Source: Algoriphagus sp. AGSA1
GTDB taxonomy: Bacteria; Bacteroidota; Bacteroidia; Cytophagales; Cyclobacteriaceae
Direction: 5' to 3'
Assembly: GCF_021390545.1 (NCBI RefSeq)
Contig: NZ_JAJUWR010000004.1
Location: forward strand, 1-64,000
Length of the DNA stretch: 64,000 nucleotides
Positions 44,069-52,926 of the stretch are shown here, piece by piece; within the stretch, counting starts at the first letter, position 1; each line of letters opens with the position of its first letter. The translations under genes and the position numbers were made by a program. The notes under the pieces were generated by a model. It had not been told where the DNA came from and did no database searches. It was given only the letters and a program-made list of their open reading frames with translations.

Positions 44069-45148
44069 TTAAAAATACCTGGGCGACTTCAGTCTAGATC
44101 TAGGGGAAGAGATCATATAGCCCAGCGAAAACTCATGTGAATTGAGTCTGCTCCATTGGCCTGATACGGGAAGATCAAAAGCATACCCAAACCTAAAATT
44201 CTTACGTATAAAAATTTCCGCCAGTACTATGAATGCAATTTCTTTCTGAAGGCCTATATCATCCACCCTTTCAAAAAAGTTGAAACTTCTTCTATACCCT
44301 AGTCCCAAACCAACTAATTGGTCATACTGTAGAAATAAATTTCCGTCAATGCGCGTCATAGACTTCAGATCATCCAACAGTAAAAGACTAGGTTTAAGGG
44401 AAAAATATCCATTAAGATCAATTAATGCCCCTGCTGTAAGGGAATAGGAACGCTTTGGTTTAACAGCCAAATCAACGTTATTTATTTGAAGTATATTTTC
44501 GAGCGCATGATCTATAGAAAAGCCCGCATAGAACCTATCTGAATAATACAATAAGCCGAGGTTTAGATCGGGGTATATCACACCTCCGCCAGTGCCGATC
44601 AATGAGGGATCTGCAGCTACAGTTGGATCATATTTCTCTGATTTGATCCTATAGTTTACAAAGCCTAATCCGGCGCCAAAACTTAAATATGAATATTCTC
44701 CTGTCTGGAGGTGATAGGCAGCATTGAAATACAGTGATTGCGTAGTCTGCAGGCCGAGCTGGTCAGAAGATGCTACTACCCCCAATCCGATATTATGAAG
44801 AGGTATGATCCCGTCAGCTGCAACTCCATAAGTAGTCGGCGCACCTTCAAGACCTGCCCATTGTTTTCTAAAGAAAGTCTGAACGAACACATCGTTTTTA
44901 TAACCAGTATATGCAGGATTGATGTAAATGGGGTTGAACAGGTATTGGCTATACTGTGGAACCTGCTGAGCGGATCCTCGGAATATGACTACCAAAAAAA
45001 CCAGTGCCGATAGAAAGGATTTTAAACTATTATGAGTGAAAAGAACTTTCAGGAAATGTCCCGGCAGTTGGGTCTTTTTTACTACTATACCCGGACTATG
45101 GATCAATAAATCTGGATTAAAAATATATCTGGATTCCATAATGCTCAT
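44069..45148 (-). CDS. PorP/SprF family T9SS membrane protein
   Basis: A 359-residue outer membrane beta-barrel protein of the PorP/SprF type. The diagnostic stretch QQVPQYSQYLFNPIYINPAY, then FVQTFFRKQWAGLEGAPTTY, follows a hydrophobic segment near 40-60. SprF-type proteins assist secretion or surface attachment of the type B cargo encoded next to them, which fits. The ATG at 45148 overlaps the cargo stop by 4 bp (ATGA), giving translational coupling and an unusually long ~60-residue leader; an internal start nearer the signal peptide would also be possible. Confidence 0.9.
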   Translation of the reverse strand: MSIMESRYIFNPDLLIHSPGIVVKKTQLPGHFLKVLFTHNSLKSFLSALVFLVVIFRGSAQQVPQYSQYLFNPIYINPAYTGYKNDVFVQTFFRKQWAGLEGAPTTYGVAADGIIPLHNIGLGVVASSDQLGLQTTQSLYFNAAYHLQTGEYSYLSFGAGLGFVNYRIKSEKYDPTVAADPSLIGTGGGVIYPDLNLGLLYYSDRFYAGFSIDHALENILQINNVDLAVKPKRSYSLTAGALIDLNGYFSLKPSLLLLDDLKSMTRIDGNLFLQYDQLVGLGLGYRRSFNFFERVDDIGLQKEIAFIVLAEIFIRKNFRFGYAFDLPVSGQWSRLNSHEFSLGYMISSPRSRLKSPRYF

Positions 45149-48100
45149 TTCTTTAAGTGAATAAATCCTGTTTTCTCATAAACCTGGTTGGAATCATCCT
45201 TCCATTTAAATGAATAGAAATATGTTCCTTCAACCAGATTACCACCTGTCCATTCATTCTTGTAATTATCAGTGCCAAATACCTCGACTCCCCATCTATT
45301 GACTATTACCAGTGAATTGGTTGGGAAAAGATTTATACCTGTAATCTCCCAGGTATCGTTGATCCCATCACCATTAGGTGTAAATACGTTCGGAAAATGA
45401 ATGGAGAATTGCACATGAATGACAGTACTTTCATTATTGGAATAATCGGAATCCTGTTCATGGGAAGAGACTGAGGCACTATTGGCTATGGATGTACCCT
45501 CAGTGGTAGCGAGCACAATCACAGTCAGTTCAACCGCCTCTCCGGGTAGAAGCTTTTCTATTTTCCAGGTAAGCAACCTCTCGGAAGAATTGTAGCTTGC
45601 CAGTCCGGTTGAATAAATACTTCTGACATAGTCCAGCTGAACAGGCAGAACATCAATAACTTCAATAGCTGAAGCTTCAACTTCCGAAATATTTGACACA
45701 GTGATTTTATAACCAAACTCCCTTCCAACCTCCACTAACGATGCGGACACCTCTTTTAAAACAGCAACATCCACCTCCCTCAACTCAAGAATCTCAGAGG
45801 CATCAGTCACATCAGGTGCATTGTCCGCACTAACAGTAACCACATTGACCATTCCTTGAGAAAACTCCACAAGTAGAAAGGACAAAGTAAAACCCAGTTC
45901 TTGTCCAACTTCCAATACAGGGATGGTAATTTCCAGTGAGTCAATGTCGTACAGCTCCAGAAATCCAGCCCCATCAAAACCGACAAATTGAAGACCTGTG
46001 GGAAAATAATCCTTCATCTTTACATTCCAGATAGGGTGTTCACCCTGATTTAGGATGCTGATGCCATACTCAACAACATCTCCCACATTAAACACATTGC
46101 CAATGAGCGATTTATTTACTTGCAACTCGCTTAAAGACGCCCCGAAAATTTCTTCTGTGACTTCAGCGAACCACCTATCGGGTTGTCCTTCGGCAATAGC
46201 CCATATCTTGTTAGTCACTTCTCCTCCAATAAGGTTGGTCTGATAGGCCAATTGAACTTCAAACTCCCACTTGATACTTTCTCCTGCTTCCAATTCATCA
46301 ATTTCCCAAGTCAATACACCTTCTTCATTTGCCGTAGGCAATAAGTCTGATGAGAGAAAATCCAAGTAAGGTTGAAGTGTATCCGTAAGCACTAAATCGT
46401 TCAAACTCAATGTTCCAGCATTTTTGAGCTGGATTCCAAATCTGAACTTCCCGCCTATCCTTACTGGAGAACCAATGATGGATTTACTGATTTGCAGCTC
46501 AATCTTTTCTTTATCAATTATCTCTACCTCTTCATTGGTATCTGTATCTTCCTCTTCTCCATTTCTATTTAGAACAGCTACGGAATTCCGTATCAGTCCC
46601 GGCTCCCTGGAAAGGGATACCCGGGTAACAAGCTCAAAGGAGGCACGTGCCCCAACTCCGAGCCGCTCCAGTTCCCATATCACTTCATGCGTGGCAGACT
46701 GGTACGCTCCTCCCTCACTTCCAACGTATTCCAGCTCATCAGGCAGGTCATCTACCAGCCGGAGCAGGGAAGCATCGCTGGGACCAGAATTATCGACACT
46801 GATCCTGTAACGCACCGTATCCCCCGGATAAACCGAGGCAGAACTGAGGAGCTCCTTCTCCACGCGAAGGGAAGATTCACGAAGGACCGTGACAGGTTCG
46901 GACTCATCCTCCAATTCCCCGTCTGGGCCAGTCAGGTAGGCCGTGTTTCGCAATACCGTTCCCTCTTCGAGGGAAGGAGAGACCAACAGACGAAGTTCAA
47001 AAACCCGGCTTTCCCCTCCCCGAAGACTATCCAGGCTCCAGCTGACTTTTCCAGAACCAAGCTCACCCTCTGGTGTGGAGGAAACATAGCTAGTCCCTTC
47101 CGGAAGAGGGTCTTCCAAAAGGAGGTTATATGCGATACCACGTCCTCTGTTCTCTACTAAAAGCCGATAAACCAGCTCTCCACCAGCCAGTACCTCTGCA
47201 GGGCCCTGAAGTGACTTTTCCAAGAAAAGCTCCGGTACAAGCGGAACCACCTCTACCTCTTCATTGGTATCTGTATCTTCCTCCTCGTCATTTCTATCGA
47301 GAACAATCACGGAATTGCGTATCAGTCCCGGCTCCCTGGAAAGGGATACCCGGGTAACAAGCTCAAAGGAGGCACGTGCCCCAACTCCGAGCCGCTCCAG
47401 CTCCCATATCACTTCATGCGTGGCAGACTGGTACGCTCCTCCCTCACTTCCAACGTATTCCAGCTCATCAGGCAGGTCATCTACCAGCCGGAGCAGGGAA
47501 GCATCGCTGGGACCAGAATTATCGACACTGATCCTGTAACGCACCGTATCCCCCGGATAAACCGAGCCAGAACTGAGGAGCTCCTTCTCCACTCGGAGGG
47601 AAGATTCACGAAGGACCGTGACAGGTTCGGACTCATCCTCCAATTCCCCGTCTGGGCCAGTCAGGTAGGCCGTGTTTCGCAATACCGTTCCCTCTTCGAG
47701 GGAAGGAGAGACCAACAGCCGAAGTTCAAAAACCCGGCTTTCCCCTCCCCGAAGACTATCCAGGCTCCAGCTGACTTTTCCAGAACCAAGCTCACCCTCT
47801 GGCGTGGAGGAAACATAGCTAGTCCCTGCCGGCAGAGGATCATCCAAAAGCAGATCGTATGCCGTAAATAAACCATCATTTCTAATTACAATTGAATAGG
47901 ACAATTCCTCTCCTGAAATGACTGTAAATGAAGTTGAGTCTATATATGACTTTGTAATAGAAAGTACCGGTGCACAACTTATCAAGCTAACAGTCACAGG
48001 AGCTGATTGGATACTTTCGCAATTATATTGATTTACTGTAACGGCATAGTAGGTGACTCCGTCTTTCAAAAGAGTAGTCAACGGAAGGGGGCTTTGCAAG

Positions 48101-49929
48101 GTCTGGTCCTGGTACCATTTAACTTGAACATTTTCAGTAGCCTTTAGGATTTCCAATGTAGGGGTTAGCTCACTACATAGTTCAATTTCGCTATTACTGA
48201 AAACCGGAGGCTGTATTTCTTCCCTTATGTTGAATTCCACTTTTTTGAAATCCGGAGGCAAAAGCATACATGAGGCATCGGTCCCGGCGCTAAGAAAAAA
48301 TGAATATTCTCCTGGCATATAGTCCTGAAGGATTAGATTACCTTCCGGAGTTAGCTCAATCTTTTCAGTCGAGGTCACTTTGTTTACACCTAAAGCATCA
48401 TGGTACCAAAGGAATTTAATCTCCTCCTGACTAAACTGACTATCTTTTTGAATACCAGGCTTAAGCACAACAACATCACCATAGCAATATTCTCCCCCAC
48501 CTTCCACTTCGATGTCTGATAATGTAGGCCTTGCAGTGACTGTTACTCTAACGGGATATCGGGCATAGGATTCGCAATTGGATCTAAAGACCGATACCCA
48601 ATAAGTGTATTCACCCGGAACGGATAGCTTTGGGGTAGTGTACCCGTTTCCGGAACTTAACTCCACCCCTCCTCTCTCTGTGGAGTACCATCTTAAAAAA
48701 GTATTTTCTCCAGGAATTGCTGAGATACGGGTACTCGTCCCCTCGCAGGTAGTAAAGGGATCTAAAGGATAGGTAGGGATGGCAAAAATCATTTCTGCCA
48801 TATGTACTCTAACATTAGCAAAAAAATCAGGAAGAGCAGTATAACTTTTCACCAACACACTGACATAAGACTCTGAATTATCCTGTAAATCAGCGGGAAT
48901 GGTAAATTTGTAAACCTCCCCTGCTCTCTTGACATGTACAGCGTCAGTATTTAAAAAATATTCAGAACTTACTTTTCTAGTTCCATTGTATAAGGAAAGA
49001 CTAATAGATGACAGCTTGTCAAGCTGTTCGTTCCAACCAGGAAAAGACAGGCTAACGCTCACACTGTCTCCTTTATTTCCTACAATGGGAAAAATCAGAT
49101 TTTGCCCAATATATCCCCCATTGAAGGTGTTTTTTACAGCCCGCAATTCGGAATAGGTTTCCATATTATAATCGACTGCATTGTCGGGTAAATCAACAGT
49201 ACAGGAGGGACATATATTACTGGAAATGGTATAAGATCCTGCCTCAGTACAATTATCCAAGGGGATTTCCGTATCGTCCACCACCACAGTAAATTCCAGC
49301 CTATTACTAATACAGCCAGTAAGAGAATTCTTGGAGGCGACACTGTACTGATAAAACCCTCTGGGAAGCTCCTTGTCCACGGTAAAAACCGATGAAACCT
49401 CAATCAATGAACCTACATCATCAAACCAGTGAAACTCAAAAATGTCTGACTGTGCCGGATCGGGATATTCGGCCACAATCTCCACTCCAAAGCCTTGGGG
49501 CGAAAAGTAGGACAATCCCCTTGGAAGTAGAGGCTCTGAAATAGAATGAAAACGCACATCGACTTGCTTAGCCTCTCCCACATCTGATCTGCAAGTGTTT
49601 TTTCCCTCTACTGATACAAATACCTTCTCAAGAGAGAGGGAATTATCCAAGACCAACTCTGGGCCTTGCGAGATAATGACAGTAAGTTCTTGATCAGCAT
49701 ACCAGGTAAAAACCGGGGAATCGACAGAATTGCTAAAAACTTCCAATAGAACTTCGTCTCCAGCACAAAATACATATTCCGAACTACCCTGAATATCAGA
49801 CAAAAGGGCGGGGACGCACTCACTGTTTTCCCAAAAAGTGGGGTCAAGCTCCTGGGCTTGAAAATGGGTATCCAAACTTGAAAGACCGATAAGCCAAAAA
49901 AAGAAATCGAGGACAAAAACTAACTTCAT
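45145..49929 (-). CDS. Giant DUF11-repeat surface protein with T9SS type B C-terminal domain
   Basis: A 1594-residue secreted protein. A signal peptide is followed by ~640 residues of Ig/PKD-like modules (for example TCEGTSTRISAIPGENTFLR), then about seven DUF11-type repeats (RVEKELLSSGSVYPGDTVRY, then ISVDNSGPSDASLLRLVDDL). The C-terminus is the gliding/T9SS type B sorting domain: FPNVFTPNGDGINDTWEITG, NRWGVEVFGT and EGTYFYSFKWKD. Two DUF11 blocks (residues ~696-893 and ~940-1136) are nearly identical. It is probably a surface adhesin or stalk, exported through T9SS with the adjacent SprF-like protein. Confidence 0.92.
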   Translation of the reverse strand: MKLVFVLDFFFWLIGLSSLDTHFQAQELDPTFWENSECVPALLSDIQGSSEYVFCAGDEVLLEVFSNSVDSPVFTWYADQELTVIISQGPELVLDNSLSLEKVFVSVEGKNTCRSDVGEAKQVDVRFHSISEPLLPRGLSYFSPQGFGVEIVAEYPDPAQSDIFEFHWFDDVGSLIEVSSVFTVDKELPRGFYQYSVASKNSLTGCISNRLEFTVVVDDTEIPLDNCTEAGSYTISSNICPSCTVDLPDNAVDYNMETYSELRAVKNTFNGGYIGQNLIFPIVGNKGDSVSVSLSFPGWNEQLDKLSSISLSLYNGTRKVSSEYFLNTDAVHVKRAGEVYKFTIPADLQDNSESYVSVLVKSYTALPDFFANVRVHMAEMIFAIPTYPLDPFTTCEGTSTRISAIPGENTFLRWYSTERGGVELSSGNGYTTPKLSVPGEYTYWVSVFRSNCESYARYPVRVTVTARPTLSDIEVEGGGEYCYGDVVVLKPGIQKDSQFSQEEIKFLWYHDALGVNKVTSTEKIELTPEGNLILQDYMPGEYSFFLSAGTDASCMLLPPDFKKVEFNIREEIQPPVFSNSEIELCSELTPTLEILKATENVQVKWYQDQTLQSPLPLTTLLKDGVTYYAVTVNQYNCESIQSAPVTVSLISCAPVLSITKSYIDSTSFTVISGEELSYSIVIRNDGLFTAYDLLLDDPLPAGTSYVSSTPEGELGSGKVSWSLDSLRGGESRVFELRLLVSPSLEEGTVLRNTAYLTGPDGELEDESEPVTVLRESSLRVEKELLSSGSVYPGDTVRYRISVDNSGPSDASLLRLVDDLPDELEYVGSEGGAYQSATHEVIWELERLGVGARASFELVTRVSLSREPGLIRNSVIVLDRNDEEEDTDTNEEVEVVPLVPELFLEKSLQGPAEVLAGGELVYRLLVENRGRGIAYNLLLEDPLPEGTSYVSSTPEGELGSGKVSWSLDSLRGGESRVFELRLLVSPSLEEGTVLRNTAYLTGPDGELEDESEPVTVLRESSLRVEKELLSSASVYPGDTVRYRISVDNSGPSDASLLRLVDDLPDELEYVGSEGGAYQSATHEVIWELERLGVGARASFELVTRVSLSREPGLIRNSVAVLNRNGEEEDTDTNEEVEIIDKEKIELQISKSIIGSPVRIGGKFRFGIQLKNAGTLSLNDLVLTDTLQPYLDFLSSDLLPTANEEGVLTWEIDELEAGESIKWEFEVQLAYQTNLIGGEVTNKIWAIAEGQPDRWFAEVTEEIFGASLSELQVNKSLIGNVFNVGDVVEYGISILNQGEHPIWNVKMKDYFPTGLQFVGFDGAGFLELYDIDSLEITIPVLEVGQELGFTLSFLLVEFSQGMVNVVTVSADNAPDVTDASEILELREVDVAVLKEVSASLVEVGREFGYKITVSNISEVEASAIEVIDVLPVQLDYVRSIYSTGLASYNSSERLLTWKIEKLLPGEAVELTVIVLATTEGTSIANSASVSSHEQDSDYSNNESTVIHVQFSIHFPNVFTPNGDGINDTWEITGINLFPTNSLVIVNRWGVEVFGTDNYKNEWTGGNLVEGTYFYSFKWKDDSNQVYEKTGFIHLKK
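46522..47110. repeat. Near-identical DUF11 duplication, distal copy
   Basis: About 590 bp that recur at an offset of 729 bp (47251-47839) with few differences, including synonymous sites. The start CTCTACCTCTTCATTGG is at 46522 and 47251; the shared end is ACATAGCTAGTCCC near 47098 and 47827. The offset is 243 codons. Confidence 0.9.
47251..47839. repeat. Near-identical DUF11 duplication, proximal copy
   Basis: Partner of 46522-47110 within the same coding sequence. The near identity suggests recent duplication or gene conversion, and the pair is a substrate for in-frame deletion or amplification. Confidence 0.9.
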
Positions 49930-50573
49930 AAAATTTAGACTTGGATTTCACTCTAAAAAGAATTTGGAATCGAGCCTTGCTGCCCGGTTTCACAAAATCG
50001 TTGTTAAAGAATAAAACTAGATATTTAAAGCGTAAAAAAAACCTGTAAACGGTGCATTATAAATGTAAAGCGTAATCATGTAAATGAAATGCAAATAATT
50101 ATAGAATAATAAAAAACCTAGCTACTTAAATAAGTCAGTATATTAGAATATTTGATTATAAAAAGCATATTTTAAAATACAAAATTCATATTTCAAACCA
50201 CGTAAAACCTAAGCAAACAATTCAGATAGATGTTCCAAAATAAGGGTTCAAGAATGTGAGGACAGAGACTGAAATTTTCGTAAAACGGATAAATACAGTC
50301 AATTATACTACAATAATAATCCAAAAATAATTGGTAATTTACAATTAAAAATTAGCTTAATACATTTTTTAATTTTCTCCTAACTTTTGTCTTGGATCTA
50401 AATTTGAGGCACAAATCAAGACATGGGCAGGGCAGAACAGACTTTTTTATTAATAAAACATATATTTACGGCTTGGATGTATTACTTCGGCTTTGGTATT
50501 AAATCATATTCTAGCTTACTGGATTTTTTTATTGAAGCTCTGCTGATCGTCTAATTAATCACTGCTATCAACT
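49930..50573. other. 644-bp divergent intergenic region
   Basis: Separates the T9SS cargo operon (minus strand) from the EPS-2 core operon (plus strand). Very AT-rich, without reading frames. It holds the candidate -7 box at 50399. Confidence 0.6.
50399..50406 (+). promoter_or_regulatory. Candidate Bacteroidota -7 box upstream of the EPS-2 operon
   Basis: TAAATTTG matches the Bacteroidota -7 consensus TAnnTTTG exactly. A TTTT stretch ~22 bp upstream could serve as a weak -33 box. It would give a ~160-nt leader before the ATG at 50574. Confidence 0.3.
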
Positions 50574-50975
50574 ATGGAAGTTCAAGCTAAAAAAAGAAAG
50601 TTACTCCTTATTGATGATGAGCCATTAATGGGAGCACTTCTAAAGAACAAATTCAAATTAAAATACGAGGTAACCTTAAAGCTTAATGGACTGGAAGGCC
50701 TGAGCTATATTCTGGATGGCAATGTGCCTGATGTGGTGATATTGGATCTCAATATGCCTGTAATGGGAGGAATTGAATTTATTCAGGAAGTCAGAAAGTT
50801 TAACTATCTGCACCACATTGTATTAATAGTTCTCTCCGGGGAGGAATCCGCAGCAAGCAGGATAGATGCATTCAATGCCGGTGCTGATGATTTTCTTATC
50901 AAGCCATTCAACATGGCGGAGCTATCGATTAGAATTGAAAGATTTTTCACCAGATACAAATTCGACAAGCTATGA
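50574..50975 (+). CDS. Single-domain response regulator heading the EPS-2 operon
   Basis: A 133-residue receiver with all phosphorylation residues: LLLIDDEPLMG, the acceptor Asp in VVILDLNMPVMGGIEF, the switch Ser in IVLSGEESA and the Lys in FLIKPFNMAELS. It overlaps the next gene by 4 bp (ATGA), so it is made together with the receiver-like sugar transferase downstream. This suggests it acts directly on that enzyme or the export complex rather than on DNA. Confidence 0.9.
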   Translation: MEVQAKKRKLLLIDDEPLMGALLKNKFKLKYEVTLKLNGLEGLSYILDGNVPDVVILDLNMPVMGGIEFIQEVRKFNYLHHIVLIVLSGEESAASRIDAFNAGADDFLIKPFNMAELSIRIERFFTRYKFDKL

Positions 50976-52168
50976 AAGACAAATTAGTCTTCATAAATCC
51001 TTTATTATATTTACCTGAGGGTATCATGAAGTCTATTGAATCCGAGTTTGACATTGAAAGCTACAATGATGTACTATCCTTTGTACAAAGTATCAAAACC
51101 AATTCCACGGTATCTATTCTGTTCGTATATGGCAGTTTAAAGCAGCCAGAATTCACCAACTTACTTAAAAAGATAGGCAATTATTCTTTTCGAGATGGCT
51201 TTCAAGTTGTAGTTGTGAGTAGTGATTTTGATTACGATGATAAAAAAAACGCTGTCAAAAATGGGGTTAGCAGTTTATTCACAACTGATCAGTTTCGCTC
51301 TATTGAGGTGGTCGCATCAATACGGCAATTAATATCCCACCCCCCTATGAGACGCTCGTTCTCTCAGGAAGATATAGTCCTGCCCATCGATCAGGAATAC
51401 ACCACCCCCATTGGCAAAAGGCTCTTTGACATTGTAGTCTCAGGATTGGCGCTGGCCATATTGTCACCTCTTTTTTTCACTATAGCGGTTCTGATACGCA
51501 TAGAATCGAAAGGGCCAATTTTTTATAAGTCAAAGCGGGTAGGTAGAGGCTGGGATATTATATCATTTTATAAATTCAGGACAATGGTAGCTGATGCGGA
51601 TAAAAAACTGAAGGACCTGGGACATCTGAACCAATATGCCAAAATCAATGGAACCAGTGAAACGAAAGTTTCCGCGTTTCTTTTGGAAAAATGCGATATG
51701 TGCAAGCAGTTTAACCAACCTTGCGAAAACCCACTTTACAATGCTATAGGGCAGCAGATATGTGAAACTTCCTACCGTTCCTACCATAAGGATGGTGGGA
51801 CGGCTTTTTTTAAGCTATCACAGGATCCTAGAATCACTACCTTGGGGAAATTCCTAAGGAACAGTAGTCTGGATGAGTTACCACAACTGATTAATGTATT
51901 CAGAGGAGACATGTCCATAGTAGGCAACCGGCCTCTTCCTATATATGAAGCTGAAAAACTGACCACGGACGAGTTTTCCAAAAGGTTTTTTGCCCCTGCC
52001 GGAATTACTGGATTATGGCAAGTGACCAAAAGAGGAAAAGCAGGAGGCATGTCAGAAGAAGAGCGCATCGAACTGGACAATCATTACGCAGATAATTATA
52101 GTCTGAGGTTGGATCTTAAAATTCTGTTAATGACCATACCTGCATTATTTCAAAAAGAAAACGTATGA
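50972..52168 (+). CDS. Sugar transferase with N-terminal pseudo-receiver and four-cysteine insert
   Basis: A 398-residue initiating phosphoglycosyl transferase. Residues 1-122 look like a receiver domain (LVFINPLLYLPEGI at the start, a strand at VSILFVYGS, then VVVVSSDFDYDDKKNAVKNG), but the acceptor Asp and conserved Lys are missing. The catalytic domain starts at KRLFDIVVSGLALAILSPLF (149) with GPIFYKSKRVG, FYKFRTM and the catalytic SSLDELPQ. Between these is an insert with Cys 241, 244, 251 and 264 (CDMC-x6-C-x12-C) of metal-binding appearance. It overlaps both neighbours by 4 bp. Confidence 0.88.
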   Translation: MKDKLVFINPLLYLPEGIMKSIESEFDIESYNDVLSFVQSIKTNSTVSILFVYGSLKQPEFTNLLKKIGNYSFRDGFQVVVVSSDFDYDDKKNAVKNGVSSLFTTDQFRSIEVVASIRQLISHPPMRRSFSQEDIVLPIDQEYTTPIGKRLFDIVVSGLALAILSPLFFTIAVLIRIESKGPIFYKSKRVGRGWDIISFYKFRTMVADADKKLKDLGHLNQYAKINGTSETKVSAFLLEKCDMCKQFNQPCENPLYNAIGQQICETSYRSYHKDGGTAFFKLSQDPRITTLGKFLRNSSLDELPQLINVFRGDMSIVGNRPLPIYEAEKLTTDEFSKRFFAPAGITGLWQVTKRGKAGGMSEEERIELDNHYADNYSLRLDLKILLMTIPALFQKENV

Positions 52169-52926
52169 TAAGATTCATCGGTGTAGCAGTTGTTCTGTTA
52201 TGCATACAGGCAACCCTGTTGCCGGTACGACTTAAGGCTCAGCAATCCGCAAGTGCAGGCATAGAAGAAGGGATTGAAGGATTTGATTTATTTCAGGATA
52301 TATCCGAACAGCTGCCTACCTTAGACAGTTTGATACTCATCGCTGTCTCCTATAGTCCCAGTGTAAAAACCGCTGTTTACCAGAGCGAAACAGAAGAGCA
52401 ACGCCTTGCGTTGCAAAAGAAGTTTTGGACCAACCATGTTTCCCTGTTTGGAAATATGGCTACAGGAAGCCAGGGAGTATATATTGCCGGGGTAAATGAA
52501 TCGACGGTAAACACCTTGTCTAACGGTTACAGATATGGGCTAAGTGTGAATTTGCCACTATATGAATTTATTTCAAGATCCAATCGGGTGAAACTGTCCC
52601 AGTCTGAAATCAAAACATTTGAAAGTAAGGCTGAAGAAATCAAACTCACAGTGGAGCAATTGGTGATCAGAAATTACTTTGATCTTATAGTGGCTCAGAA
52701 AGTGATGATAGATCAACATAATTATTTAGAGCAGGCTAACAATAGCGTCCAGCTTGCTGAGCTCAAACTTCGGGATAATCAGGTGAGTTTTACCGAATAT
52801 ACCAGGATTTCAGAAATCCAGTCTATCGCAAGCCAAAAATATTATGAGTCCTATGGGGAATTTATGGTGGCTTTTTATAATCTAGAGAGCTTACTGGGTG
52901 CTAAACTTTATGATTTGAAGCTATGA
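52165..52926 (+). CDS. Short TolC-family outer membrane protein
   Basis: A 253-residue secreted protein (signal peptide ending near LKAQQS) with one TolC/OEP repeat: the helix LDSLILIAVSYSPSVKTAVY, a beta-strand region around YRYGLSVNLPLYEFIS, and the helix SVQLAELKLRDNQVSFTEYT, then YNLESLLGAKL. Classical TolC has two such repeats in ~450 residues. Sitting where a Wza would be expected, it may form the outer membrane exit for the EPS-2 polymer. Half-size could mean more subunits per channel; that is inference. Confidence 0.78.
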   Translation: MIRFIGVAVVLLCIQATLLPVRLKAQQSASAGIEEGIEGFDLFQDISEQLPTLDSLILIAVSYSPSVKTAVYQSETEEQRLALQKKFWTNHVSLFGNMATGSQGVYIAGVNESTVNTLSNGYRYGLSVNLPLYEFISRSNRVKLSQSEIKTFESKAEEIKLTVEQLVIRNYFDLIVAQKVMIDQHNYLEQANNSVQLAELKLRDNQVSFTEYTRISEIQSIASQKYYESYGEFMVAFYNLESLLGAKLYDLKL

